From contig CALMYQ010000159.1 of assembly GCA_937873655.1 (NCBI GenBank), positions 47,245 to 111,244 on the forward strand: a DNA stretch of 64,000 nt, given 5' to 3'. Source of the stretch: an uncultured Lewinella sp. (GTDB taxonomy: Bacteria > Bacteroidota > Bacteroidia > Chitinophagales > Saprospiraceae). Position numbers and translations under genes: made by a program. A model generated the notes under the pieces. That model was not told the origin of the DNA. It did no database searches and saw only the letters and a program-made list of their open reading frames with translations. Positions 55,587 through 64,000 of this stretch are shown piece after piece (positions within the stretch are counted from its first letter, which is position 1; every line of letters begins with the position of its first letter).

Positions 55587-55673
55587 ATGTAAAATGTAAA
55601 AGTTTAAATGCTAAATTTAAACGTCGGCGCTCACTTTTACATTACCTCTTTTACATTTTGCATTCTACATTCG

Positions 55674-58127
55674 TCACTCGCTCTTCAAACTCTCTGCCGG
55701 GTTGGCCCGCGCAGCGCGGATGCTCTGCAGGCTCATCGTCAGAAAAGCGATCAACACGGCCAGCAGACCGGTCAGGACAAACACCGTCCAGTCGAGCTCG
55801 AAATGGTAGGCAAACCGGCTGAGCCATTTGCGGGCAAAAATCCAGGCCAACGGAGCCGCCAGGACAAAAGCCACGCCGATCAGGGTAATGAACTCCCTGG
55901 ACAATAAGGCCACGATACTGGCCACCGATGCCCCCAATACCTTTCGGATGCCGATCTCCTTGGTGCGCTGAACGGCGGAAAAGGAAACCAGCCCCAGTAA
56001 TCCCAGACAGGAAAGCAGAATGGCCATCAACGTAGCCGTTCGCGAGAGCTTGGAAGTCCGCTGCTCGGCCTCATAGAATTTTGCGATCGTTTCGTCAAGG
56101 AATTCATAGCTGAACTCCGTATCCGGGTAAAGGCTCTTCCATTTATCGGTGATCTTACTGATGATCGAAGTAAAATCGCCGGCGCTGTTGCCTTTGGTTT
56201 GCAGCTTCAGGCCGAATTCCGTGAAATCCCGGTTGGTACAGGCAATTGCAGTGGGCTCTATGGCGTCGCGAAGGGAAAAGATGTGGAAATCCCGCACGAC
56301 CCCGACAATGGGCACCATCTTGCTGCTGTACTTCACCATTTTGCCGACTACATCTTCCGGGTTGTTGAACCCGAGCTCGTGCGCATAGGTCTCGTTGATC
56401 ACCAGTTCCTTCAGGGTATCGCTGTTCTGTACATTCCGGCCGGCCAGCAGCTGGAAATCATACAAGTCGATGAACGCGGTATCTCCGAATTTCTGATAGA
56501 CATTGGTGCTGATCTCCTCCTTGCCGTTGTTGTACCGGATGATGTTGGAACTGTAGCTCGTTGAAGCCGGCGGGCCGTCATTCAGGCTCACCGCCAGCAC
56601 TTCCGGGATCCGTTTCAACTCCTGGTAGAGTACATGCTTCCTGCCGGTTGTATCCTGCCAGGGCGTGCTGAAGTAGATGACGGCATTCCGGTCGAAACCC
56701 ATATCGGCATTCAGCAAATAACTGATCTGCCGGCCGACCGTCAGCGTGCCCAGGATGAGGACCTGCGCTACGACGAATTGGAAAACAACCAGCGCCCGGC
56801 GCAGATTGAGGCTGCCCGACCCCCGCATGGACACAATGATCTTATCCCTGAGGGCCTGAACCGGCCTGAAACCCGACAATACAAAAGCGGGATAAGCGCC
56901 GGCCAGCAGGGTTACAACCAGGGTTATCCCCCCCAGAAAAGCAAGGCTTCCCGGGCTGAGGGGTTCAAAGGAGACGCCTTCCGGGATGAACTCATCAAAA
57001 AAACCGAGCGCCCATTTGGTGAGAATGACCGAAAGGACAATGGCAATGACGGTCAGCATGAGCGTTTCTCCAAGGAATTGGCGGACCAGCCCTCCGCGGG
57101 TTCCGCCCAGCACCTTCCGGACACCGATCTCGCGGGCCCTCAGGGTGGATTGAGCCGTCTCCAGATTGATGAAGTTAACAGCCGCGATCAGCAATAACAG
57201 GACAGCGATCAGGATCAGCAGGTTCATCGTCGGTTTGCTGGCAGCCGACCATTTCGTCTGGTCAAAGATCCCCAGTTTTCCATTAAAATGGAGGTCCCTG
57301 AGCGGTTGCATGATATACGAGGCTACGAATCCCCATTGGTCGCCGGCCTTTTTGTACAGTTCTTCGGCTTCCTTCAACCCGTTTTGCACTTTGGCCGGTT
57401 CAATGCCGGGTTGCAGTTTGAAGAATACCTGCGAACTGCTGTTGGTACTGCTCCAGTCGTCGAGACGGATATTCCGCTTGAATTTTCGATAGGCATTGAT
57501 CGTGGAAAACGAAATGAAATCCGAAAAATAGAGGTCGGTCTGCCGTTTTTCTCCGGCCACGATCCCGGTAACGGTTACATAAAGCGAATCCCCGTACAAC
57601 AGGCGACGACCGACTGCCTCTGCAGGATTATCCAGATTGAAATACTTTCCGGCCTTTTCATCGGTCAGAACCACCGAATAAGGTTCCGTCAGCGAAGTTT
57701 CCGGATTCCCCGACAACCATTCGTAATCGCTGAAAACCTGAAAATAAGCCGGCGTAACCCGGGCAATATCCGGCTGGCTGTCGAATTCCTTCAGGGATCC
57801 GTCGGGTTGTACGACGCTGATCTTTGAGCTCATGGTGTGAAACGTCGCAACAGCTTCAACCCCGGCAAGGTGATCGGCAGCCCAGGGTCCCAATGCCGCC
57901 GGTACGCCGCGGTTGGTGCCGTCGAACGTGCCGCTGAATTGGGAGTAGGTCCGGAAAATCCGGTCGCGACCGTCCCTGAACGTATCAAAACCCAGTTCAT
58001 AGCTCGTGATCAGGTAGATCACCAGACAGGCGGCCATCCCGAGGGAAAGCCCCAGGATATTGATGGCGGCATGCAATTTGTTTCGCTGGAAATGGCGCAG
58101 GGCAGGCTTCAGATTTGAGAAGGTCAT
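55674..58127 (-). CDS. FtsX/MacB-type ABC transporter permease
   Basis: An 817-residue permease. The ATG at 58127 gives MTFSNLKPALRHFQRNKLHA, the family start; the longer frame to 58178 only adds the translation of a local repeat (SSNQHQVSSNQH). The first FtsX half has LRAREIGVRKVLGGTR, the second VQRTKEIGIRKVLGAS, and it ends NPAESLKSE. Its leader of about 260 bases contains tandem GATGCTGGTTGCTGGAT repeats. Upstream is the best sigma-54 promoter of the window (58397-58411) with tandem activator sites. Confidence 0.9.
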   Translation of the reverse strand: MTFSNLKPALRHFQRNKLHAAINILGLSLGMAACLVIYLITSYELGFDTFRDGRDRIFRTYSQFSGTFDGTNRGVPAALGPWAADHLAGVEAVATFHTMSSKISVVQPDGSLKEFDSQPDIARVTPAYFQVFSDYEWLSGNPETSLTEPYSVVLTDEKAGKYFNLDNPAEAVGRRLLYGDSLYVTVTGIVAGEKRQTDLYFSDFISFSTINAYRKFKRNIRLDDWSSTNSSSQVFFKLQPGIEPAKVQNGLKEAEELYKKAGDQWGFVASYIMQPLRDLHFNGKLGIFDQTKWSAASKPTMNLLILIAVLLLLIAAVNFINLETAQSTLRAREIGVRKVLGGTRGGLVRQFLGETLMLTVIAIVLSVILTKWALGFFDEFIPEGVSFEPLSPGSLAFLGGITLVVTLLAGAYPAFVLSGFRPVQALRDKIIVSMRGSGSLNLRRALVVFQFVVAQVLILGTLTVGRQISYLLNADMGFDRNAVIYFSTPWQDTTGRKHVLYQELKRIPEVLAVSLNDGPPASTSYSSNIIRYNNGKEEISTNVYQKFGDTAFIDLYDFQLLAGRNVQNSDTLKELVINETYAHELGFNNPEDVVGKMVKYSSKMVPIVGVVRDFHIFSLRDAIEPTAIACTNRDFTEFGLKLQTKGNSAGDFTSIISKITDKWKSLYPDTEFSYEFLDETIAKFYEAEQRTSKLSRTATLMAILLSCLGLLGLVSFSAVQRTKEIGIRKVLGASVASIVALLSREFITLIGVAFVLAAPLAWIFARKWLSRFAYHFELDWTVFVLTGLLAVLIAFLTMSLQSIRAARANPAESLKSE

Positions 58128-58130
58128 GAC

Positions 58131-58250
58131 TGGATGCTGGTTGCTGGATACTTGATGCTGGTTGCTGGATGCTGGCACGCCGGGGCATGATGAAGATCAA
58201 AACTTTGCGTCTTTTTGTCTTGCCCTTGCGTGAAACCACTATTTTGAACA
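58131..58250. repeat. Repeats in the long leader of the permease gene
   Basis: GATGCTGGTTGCTGGAT occurs twice between about 58131 and 58175. A partial third relative of the 36191/45305 repeat family follows, with ATGAAGATCAAAACTTTGCG and GTGAAACCACTATTTTGAAC. These insertions probably lengthened the leader. Confidence 0.6.
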
Positions 58251-58396
58251 GTCTCAAGGCATCATCGGCGCCGGCCCGCAGGATGGAATTTGTGGTTTTC
58301 AGCATTTGCCAACATCCCGGACCGGCGCGATGGCCAAACAGCACGCCTCAAAAGGTGGCGTACTCTTTATGAAAGAAAAACGCTACTCCTCTGATG

Positions 58397-58411
58397 GCAA
58401 TTGCCGTGCCA
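58397..58411 (-). promoter_or_regulatory. Sigma-54 promoter, consensus match
   Basis: On the minus strand TGGCACGGCAATTGC is an exact match to TGGCAC-N5-TTGC. Transcription would start near 58385. The activator pair begins 65 bp upstream of the -24 box, ten bases (one helical turn) farther than at the sister genes. Confidence 0.78.
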
Positions 58412-58475
58412 TTTTATTGAGTTATTGAAAATCAGCAATTTATATCCATTATCATGGTTCCGGAACGGCTCATCC

Positions 58476-58512
58476 TGTGCGGAATTGAACAAACGGTGTC
58501 CGAAATCGAACA
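58476..58512. promoter_or_regulatory. Tandem activator sites (UAS), 21 bp apart
   Basis: TGTGCGGAATTGAACA (58476-58491) and TGTCCGAAATCGAACA (58497-58512), five bases apart. The second is a perfect TGTnCG-N4-CGnACA palindrome. Both lie between the end of the preceding permease gene and the promoter at 58397. Confidence 0.78.
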
Positions 58513-58528
58513 TTTGCGCAATTTCCGG

Positions 58529-60976
58529 TCAGTCGCTTTTCAGGGAATCCACCGGGTTGGTCAATGCAGCCCTGATCGACTGAAAGCTGACGGTCAGGAA
58601 TGCAATGGCAATGGATACGGCGCCGGCCAGTACAAATACCCACCACTCGATTTTGATCCGGTAGGCAAAATCCTGCAGCCATTTGTCCATCGCATACCAG
58701 GCAAAAGGCGAGGCGATGAGGATGGCGGCCAATACCAGTTTCAGGAAATCCCGCGATAAGAGGCCCACAATGCCGCCGGTAGTGGCGCCAAGCACCTTCC
58801 GGATGCCGATTTCCTTGGTGCGCCGTTCGGCGGTGAAGGCGGCCAATGCCAGCAATCCCAGACAAGCAATGAAGATGGCCAGCATGCTGAACAGCCCGAA
58901 TACCTGCCGGGTGGTCATTTCCTTTTCGTACAGGTTGGCCCATTCCTGATCGAGAAACGCATACCGGAAAGGTGTTTCGGGCTGAAACGTTTTCCAGATG
59001 CCCTCAATCGACTGAAGGGTGTGCTGAAAATCAGAAGGGCTCAGGCGGACGGTGATCAGGTTATCAACCCCCGGGCTGAAAGAACGCTGGTGATGCACCA
59101 GAAACAAGGGGGAGATCACCTGGTGGAGGGATTGAAAATGAAAATCCCGGACCACGCCGATTATCGTGTAAACGGATTGTTGCCCCGCAACCGGATTGAG
59201 GAAATTATCGGTCGAGACCAGGGTTTTTCCCACCGGATCGTCCAGGTCCATTTCCCGGACGGCCGCCTCATTGACCACCACGGAAAGCGTGTCCATGAAA
59301 TGCTCGTCGAAACTGCGGCCTTTGAGCATTTCCATTTTCATGCACTCGATGTATCCTTCATCCACGATGAGCCCGCTGCCGGTCGTCATTTCATCAGCGC
59401 CCTGCGGTTTGAACGACATGCCGAAGTATTGCCCGCCGGGCTGGGTATCGCACCCGCTGACGGCAACGACTCCGGGCAGGCGGCCGATCTCCTTTTTCAG
59501 GGTCTCTTCCTGCTGGGCGGTCATACCGCCGGCCCCTTGCAGGGAGATCACGCTTTCTTTATCAAACCCCAGCGACTTATTCATGGTGAAGGCCATCTGC
59601 CGGTAAACCAGAATGGTGCTGATGATCAGGAATACGGAAATGCCGAATTGAAAGATCACCAGCAGGTTCCGAAGGGCGGACCCTTTTGGGGTCTGGAAGA
59701 ATTTGCCCCGCAGCACTTCGATCGGGCGAAAAGCGGACAAGGCAAACGCCGGATAGGCGCCGGACAATAACCCGGTAACTGCCGCGGCGCCCAGCAAGGC
59801 CAGCATAAACTGCCAGCGGAACAGATCGGCCGCAGAAAGACTTTTGCCGGTTATGCCGTTGAAGTACGGCAACACAAAGTAATTGACCGCCGCCGCCAAC
59901 GCGGCGCTGAGCAAGGTGATCAGCAGGGCCTCCAGGAAGAACTGCCCGGCAATTTGCCTGCGGTCCGACCCCAGTGTCTTCCGGATGCCCACCTCCCTGG
60001 CCCGGTTCGCGGAACGCGCCGTGGCCAGATTCATGAAGTTGATGCAGGCAATGATCAGGATCAAAGCGGCAATCACGGTAAAAAAATAGATCCGCTGACG
60101 CGATCCCGGCGGCTTCATTTCCGACTCCAGGTTGGAATCGAGGTAGATGCTAGGGAGCGGTTGCAAAAAATACCGGTAACCGTTGCCTTGCTTCTGGTAT
60201 TCCTCATAATTCACACCAAACTGGTTGAGGATCTGGCCCGAAGCGAACTTGACAACGTGGTCGGGGAATTTGGCTTCCAGGGCGGCGGCGGAAGTTCCGG
60301 GTTGCAGCAGGAGATAAGTATAGGCCGAAAAGCCGATAAAATTGGGCTGCTGAAGGAATCCCAACGAGGAAGAGGACATCAGCAGGTCAAATTTGAAATG
60401 GGAATTGCCCGGCACATCGCGGCAAACGCCCGTCACCAGCAGGTCGTTATCCGTCTGGGCCAGGTCCAGCACCTTGCCCGTGGGGTCCTCGTTCCCAAAA
60501 TACTTTTCGGCTGCGGATTCCGTCAGTACCACCGAGTTGGGTTTGACCAGCACCGCATGGGGGTCTCCCTTGATCAGGTCGATGCTGAAAAGGTCGAAGA
60601 AGTTGGAATCGGACCACATCACATTGCTCTCCTCATAGGTCTCCTGGCCCATTTTGATCAGGAAATTATTGCCCTGAAAGAAGAACAACCGGCAACTGGC
60701 TTCCACTTCGGAAAAATCCTGTTCCATCGACTCCGCATAAGACGGGGGGATGATGGCGTAAAACCGCGAACGCCCCGGGTAGATCCGTTCAAGCGCCACC
60801 CGGCAGATGCGATCTCCTTTTTCGTGCCACTGGTCGTAGCTCATCTCGTCCCGGATATAGAGCAGGATCAGCATGAAACAGACCAGGCCCGTGGTAAGCC
60901 CCAGGATGTTGACCAGGGTAAATCCCCGGTTGCGCGCCAGGTTTCGCCAGGCGATCTTCAGGTGGTTGAAAAACAT
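58529..60976 (-). CDS. FtsX/MacB-type ABC transporter permease
   Basis: An 815-residue permease beginning MFFNHLKIAWRNLARNRGFT. The first FtsX half has NRAREVGIRKTLGSDR, the second ERRTKEIGIRKVLGAT, and the end is NPVDSLKSD. The periplasmic domains carry the common FKFDLLMSSSSLGFL and HFQSLHQVISPLFL segments. It is a separate transcription unit from the permease at 55674, because a full promoter region lies between them. Its own sigma-54-like element is 82 bases upstream of the start codon, and the palindrome pair is farther upstream. Confidence 0.9.
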   Translation of the reverse strand: MFFNHLKIAWRNLARNRGFTLVNILGLTTGLVCFMLILLYIRDEMSYDQWHEKGDRICRVALERIYPGRSRFYAIIPPSYAESMEQDFSEVEASCRLFFFQGNNFLIKMGQETYEESNVMWSDSNFFDLFSIDLIKGDPHAVLVKPNSVVLTESAAEKYFGNEDPTGKVLDLAQTDNDLLVTGVCRDVPGNSHFKFDLLMSSSSLGFLQQPNFIGFSAYTYLLLQPGTSAAALEAKFPDHVVKFASGQILNQFGVNYEEYQKQGNGYRYFLQPLPSIYLDSNLESEMKPPGSRQRIYFFTVIAALILIIACINFMNLATARSANRAREVGIRKTLGSDRRQIAGQFFLEALLITLLSAALAAAVNYFVLPYFNGITGKSLSAADLFRWQFMLALLGAAAVTGLLSGAYPAFALSAFRPIEVLRGKFFQTPKGSALRNLLVIFQFGISVFLIISTILVYRQMAFTMNKSLGFDKESVISLQGAGGMTAQQEETLKKEIGRLPGVVAVSGCDTQPGGQYFGMSFKPQGADEMTTGSGLIVDEGYIECMKMEMLKGRSFDEHFMDTLSVVVNEAAVREMDLDDPVGKTLVSTDNFLNPVAGQQSVYTIIGVVRDFHFQSLHQVISPLFLVHHQRSFSPGVDNLITVRLSPSDFQHTLQSIEGIWKTFQPETPFRYAFLDQEWANLYEKEMTTRQVFGLFSMLAIFIACLGLLALAAFTAERRTKEIGIRKVLGATTGGIVGLLSRDFLKLVLAAILIASPFAWYAMDKWLQDFAYRIKIEWWVFVLAGAVSIAIAFLTVSFQSIRAALTNPVDSLKSD

Positions 60977-61057
60977 GTTGAACGGATTTTTGAAACAAGC
61001 CGCTTCCGCAGGCGTTCGGTTAATGTTTTTAACAGGAGGGCGTTCCGGTTTTTTACA

Positions 61058-61072
61058 ACAAAAATCATACCC
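61058..61072 (-). promoter_or_regulatory. Sigma-54-like promoter element
   Basis: GGGTATGATTTTTGT on the minus strand keeps the GG, the AT and the TTG of the consensus but lacks the TGGC and GC exact letters. Support comes mainly from its position, 55 bp from the palindrome pair, the same as at 48220. Confidence 0.45.
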
Positions 61073-61126
61073 CGGATATATTTTTTTGAATATCAGACAA
61101 TTAATAAAAACGCCTTGCTCCTTTCC

Positions 61127-61163
61127 TGTTCAGATACGGACAGAGGCCGTACAAAAACGGACA
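61127..61163. promoter_or_regulatory. Tandem activator sites (UAS), 21 bp apart
   Basis: TGTTCAGATACGGACA (61127-61142) and CGTACAAAAACGGACA (61148-61163), with five bases between. Read on the minus strand they are TGTCCGTATCTGAACA and TGTCCGTTTTTGTACG, variants of the same palindrome. They lie between the divergent permease and SPOR-domain genes. Confidence 0.68.
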
Positions 61164-61218
61164 TTCCGGGATGTTAAAACCGGCTTAAAAAGTTGCCCCC
61201 CGGGCGGAAATGCCTGAT

Positions 61219-61244
61219 TTTGTTAAAAATATCCCTTATTTTTG
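61219..61244 (+). promoter_or_regulatory. Possible promoter of the SPOR-domain gene
   Basis: TATTTTTG (61237-61244) fits the TAnnTTTG box. TTTG at 61219-61222 is the nearest -33 candidate, but the 14-base spacer is short. The start codon is 113 bases downstream. Confidence 0.32.
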
Positions 61245-61356
61245 CGTTTGACGCGATATAGAAAAATTTGGAATAGGTAAATTTCGTTAAGGGCAAGAAA
61301 TTACGTTTTGACCACTGATTTCCGTTTTATATGCCTGGAAATCAGAAAAAACCAAA

Positions 61357-63114
61357 ATGATGAGAAAATTCCAGCCACTTATTCTGGCTTACCTGTTCGC
61401 GCCTGTTTTCCTTATTGCGCAAAGCTTTTACACCATCAATGTCGGCACATTCCTCGACGCCAAATCCTCCCAATTCGACGATATCCGCAACGTAGGTTTT
61501 GTCTATTCCCTGCAAATGGAAGGCAACCTGACCCAGGTCTATCTCGGCGGTTATGACAACCGCAGCGAAGCGGATAAAGCCCTCCAGGGCCTGAAACAGA
61601 AGGGATACAACAGCTCCTTCGTGGAAGAACGGCGGATGGACCAGGGACAGATCGTTACCGTGATCCAGCTGGCCACCCGCAACATCCGCAAAGGGATCGA
61701 ATGGGAAAAAATGGAAGCCGTCGGCGACCTTTTCGGCAGCATCAGCGGGGAGAACATCAAGATCATGACGGGCATTTTCCCCAGCGTGGCCGACGCTCAG
61801 ACCGTTTTGCCCAGGATCCGCCAGGCAGGATTCACCGATGCCTTTATCAAAAATATCAACAATACCCTCCTGATCCGGATCGGACAATTTGAAACCGGCC
61901 TGAAAAAAGCGCTGATCCCCTTCGAAATGGACGAACAGGTCGCCAAGGGAGGAGTAGCCGCCACCACGGATGCAAAAGGCACTGGCAAGGTGAAAATGCC
62001 GGATGATTATTACATCCCGCAGGAACGCATAACCGCCAAATCGCCGGAAGTAACCTCCTACTCCGAACCGGAAGAGCCGCAACCCAATATTCAGCGCACA
62101 GGCAAAAATGAAGTGCCGATCCCCGACATCCGGGCGAAAGTAAAACGGCGCTCCGTCCTCGACCTGCAAAGGGTGCTCAAATCCCTGAATGACTATACGG
62201 GCAGCCTCGACGGCTACTACGGCCCGGGTACCGCAACCGCCTACGAAAAGGCGGTCAGCCAGAATCGCGAATTGCAGAAATATTCCCTGCTGGCCGACTA
62301 CCTCGACCCGGCCGGAAAGGCATCAGCAGCCAATACGCTCCAATACGCGGTGAATAACCTGCTGGACGACCCCAAAGCCCCAGAATCCATCGAGCGCTCC
62401 CAGTCGGCTATTGCCAAAGGCTACCAGGCCTACCTGCTCTTCCGCACGCTGGGCCCGAGCAACGAAGTGAACAACCTGATGAACCAGGCCATCCACCAGG
62501 CATTCCAGGGCAAAAAACTGGCCAACCAGCCGGCATTCGACTACAACGCCACTTACGCATACCAGGACCTCGACCAGCTGATCCTCCACCTGCATTATAT
62601 CCACGCGGCGCCGGGCAACGATATCGCGGCGCCCTGCTGGCTCTACGAAGAACACCCCAAGGAAACCGCCAAAGCCCACGCTGCCTTTGCGGGCGATAAG
62701 TCCGGAAGCCTTAAACTGCAGGCTTGCGACCAATTCCTCGACTGGCCGGAGATCCGCACGCTCCAGGCCCTGGCCACCGATATGAACGGCTCCACCAAGA
62801 TCGATCAGGCGCGCCTGGCCTCAGACGCCTCCAAAAGGGCCAATCTTTTTGTTGCGCCAAAGGCCCTGACGACCGAAGAGGCCAAAGCCGTTGAAGACTG
62901 GCATACCCACCTTTGGGAAGGCCTCAACGCCTGGGCCGACAAAGATCCGATCAACCGTAACCTCGTTTTGGCCATGAAGATCGTTTATTATCAGTCGGAA
63001 GTCCGGCTGGAAGACTTTTTCATGGACCGCGGGTTCACCGCCGACCAGTCCAAATCGCTCGCTATGGCCACCCTGAAAACCATGGTCGGCTACCACCTGG
63101 AACGGTTCGTTTAG
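61357..63114 (+). CDS. SPOR-domain protein with a peptidoglycan-binding-like motif
   Basis: A 585-residue exported protein with a signal peptide (MMRKFQPLILAYLFAPVFLIAQ). Two SPOR-like repeats follow: SFYTINVGTFLDAKSSQFDD with VYLGGYDNRSEADKALQGLK, and IKIMTGIFPSVADAQTVLPR with LIRIGQFETGLKKA. SPOR domains bind bare glycan strands of peptidoglycan. Near residue 268, VLDLQRVLKSLNDYTGSLDG followed by YYGPGTATAYEKAV matches the PG_binding_1 fold. The C-terminal 280 residues are helical with no recognised domain. The protein is likely a periplasmic or outer-membrane protein tied to the cell wall. Confidence 0.78.
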   Translation: MMRKFQPLILAYLFAPVFLIAQSFYTINVGTFLDAKSSQFDDIRNVGFVYSLQMEGNLTQVYLGGYDNRSEADKALQGLKQKGYNSSFVEERRMDQGQIVTVIQLATRNIRKGIEWEKMEAVGDLFGSISGENIKIMTGIFPSVADAQTVLPRIRQAGFTDAFIKNINNTLLIRIGQFETGLKKALIPFEMDEQVAKGGVAATTDAKGTGKVKMPDDYYIPQERITAKSPEVTSYSEPEEPQPNIQRTGKNEVPIPDIRAKVKRRSVLDLQRVLKSLNDYTGSLDGYYGPGTATAYEKAVSQNRELQKYSLLADYLDPAGKASAANTLQYAVNNLLDDPKAPESIERSQSAIAKGYQAYLLFRTLGPSNEVNNLMNQAIHQAFQGKKLANQPAFDYNATYAYQDLDQLILHLHYIHAAPGNDIAAPCWLYEEHPKETAKAHAAFAGDKSGSLKLQACDQFLDWPEIRTLQALATDMNGSTKIDQARLASDASKRANLFVAPKALTTEEAKAVEDWHTHLWEGLNAWADKDPINRNLVLAMKIVYYQSEVRLEDFFMDRGFTADQSKSLAMATLKTMVGYHLERFV

Positions 63115-63421
63115 TGTAAGCGGTAGCATCCGCCGGAAACCGGATGTCCGTACCCCGGAAAATTCCGGCTTCCGGCGGAGTGCTCACGCAAGAAAATCGG
63201 TCTTCTGCGGGCCGCCATTTCAAGGTTAAAGGGTAAAGTACAAAGGTTAAAGATGCCAAATGGCAGCAGCAAGCTCCGGGGCCATGTTTAGGTTGTCATA
63301 CCCGTAAAACGCAAACGCGGGCCGTCAGGTCCGCAATATCGGTAGCATCCCGGTTGAATATCGCGTTTCCGGCCTGTAGGGCCGGCATCTGATCACTTCG
63401 GACCGGCAACATTACCGCCGG
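63115..63421. other. Intergenic region without a recognised gene
   Basis: The stretch holds short GGTTAAAGGGTAAAGTACAA-type repeats (about 63222-63255), and no frame on either strand is supported. It lies between two converging genes. Confidence 0.4.
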
Positions 63422-63697
63422 TCAATCCGGTTTGGCCGTAGAAAAGAAAACCAGCAATTCAAGGTCCTCGCTGATCTCATAAAATTGATGCTCAACCCGT
63501 GCGGCGACAAACAATACGTCACCCGGATTGAACACGGTGTCCGCCTCGCCTGCCCGAAATTCCCCCTTTCCTTTTAATACGTAATACACCTCATCCAATT
63601 GGTGCGGTTCCTGTTCGTCTTCCGCCCCTACCGCCAGCTTGTAAATCCCGCACCCCAGGGTCGATTCATTCAGGAACGGCAAATAAGGCCGGTCCAT
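63422..63697 (-). CDS. Cupin-domain protein, possibly with a shortened N-terminus
   Basis: A 91-residue cupin. GIYKLAVGAEDEQEPHQLDE gives a first metal-site block (H and E), followed by VYYVLKGKGEFRAGEAD, FNPGDVLFVAARVEHQFYEI (second His) and a terminal LELLVFFSTAKPD. The fold is a small beta barrel. Close relatives that I recall run to about 105-115 residues with a longer N-terminus; here the frame is open upstream into the 113-bp repeat array, so the start at 63697 may be a replacement after repeat insertion. The substrate is unknown. Confidence 0.78.
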   Translation of the reverse strand: MDRPYLPFLNESTLGCGIYKLAVGAEDEQEPHQLDEVYYVLKGKGEFRAGEADTVFNPGDVLFVAARVEHQFYEISEDLELLVFFSTAKPD

Positions 63698-63719
63698 CAG
63701 CTCGCAGTATCTCCCATCT

Positions 63720-64000
63720 GACGAAGCCTCAGCGAAGTCGGGCAGCTCCCAGTCTCCAGTCTTTCAGTTGGCAGTTGGCAGTACCTTGCAATCAGCATCA
63801 ACCACGCCTCGGCATGGCAGCATCCTCCGTCCGACGAAGCCTCAGCGAAGTCGGGCAGCTCCCAGTCTCCAGTCTTTCAGTTGGCAGTTGGCAGTACCTT
63901 GCAATCAGCATCAACCACGCCTCGGCATGGCAGCATCCTCCGTCCGACGAAGCCTCAGCGAAGTCGGGCAGCTCCCAGTCTCCAGTCTTTCAGTTGGCAG
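63720..64000. repeat. 113-bp tandem repeat, extending past the window
   Basis: Near-identical units begin at about 63721, 63834 and 63947. Each contains ACGAAGCCTCAGCGAAGTCG, CTCCCAGTCTCCAGTCTTTC, an internal AGTTGGCAGTTGGCAGT and CACGCCTCGGCATGGCAGCA. The third copy is cut by the window end. The period, not a multiple of three, excludes a protein repeat. Confidence 0.93.

Overview
This window is a single stretch of bacterial chromosome, roughly 55% GC by eye, from a member of the Bacteroidota, most likely the Saprospiria/Chitinophagia side. Signs of this are the promoters of the TTTG / TAnnTTTG type (for example 54785-54816, and -7 boxes before secA and the U32 peptidase), three proteins with type IX secretion (T9SS) sorting tails, a 1105-residue SecA, and many stand-alone FtsX/MacB-type permeases. 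I found no rRNA, tRNA or CRISPR array.

Layout. 1-452 is the end of a di-haem cytochrome c peroxidase gene. 527-10095 is a tight minus-strand operon of four FtsX/MacB-type permeases, the last frameshifted. 10439-12329 holds a serine beta-lactamase-like hydrolase and a zinc-ribbon membrane protein. 12718-17994 holds an arylsulfotransferase-like T9SS protein, a small lipoprotein and a large two-domain toxin-like protein (nuclease fold plus cysteine-protease-like tail). 18265-20337 is a lipid-modification pair (cyclopropane-synthase-like methyltransferase, fatty acid desaturase). 20823-28576 holds an S41 protease, a barrel-like protein, an AraC regulator, a TlpA-like lipoprotein, a nucleoside transporter, a GyrI-like protein and a cysteine dioxygenase. 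28663-31652 is a PadR regulator overlapping a permease. 31743-39949 holds a second Cfa-like methyltransferase, a TIMP-like T9SS protein, a Tat-exported hydrolase with a duplicated 5' end, an isomerase-like lipoprotein and a U32 peptidase. 40124-41861 is an ECF sigma operon. About 42214-44950 is an AT-rich foreign island: a truncated three-Cys-motif partner gene and a PIN-domain membrane protein separated by attC-like hairpins. 45809-60976 holds three more permeases, a T9SS type-B protein, a lipoprotein, secA and a CBM48 protein with a histone-H1-like tail. The window ends with a SPOR-domain protein, a cupin and a 113-bp tandem repeat.

The most interesting finding is regulatory. All four permease transcription units outside the PadR pair carry the same upstream architecture: a sigma-54-like -24/-12 element and, 54-55 bp (three units) or 65 bp (one unit) farther upstream, two 16-bp copies of an imperfect palindrome (TGTnCG-N4-CGnACA) exactly 21 bp apart. 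This points to an NtrC-family activator that controls a scattered permease regulon. The regulator itself and any ABC ATPase lie outside the window. The second candidate for an undescribed system is the two-domain toxin-like protein at 15235-17994, whose N-terminus resembles proteins linked to extracellular contractile injection systems. The third is the cassette-borne PIN membrane protein.

Intergenic DNA is rich in repeats: 8-, 35- and 113-bp tandem arrays, a 237-bp tandem duplication, and several dispersed palindromic families. All functional names are from reading the translated sequence; no database search was run.
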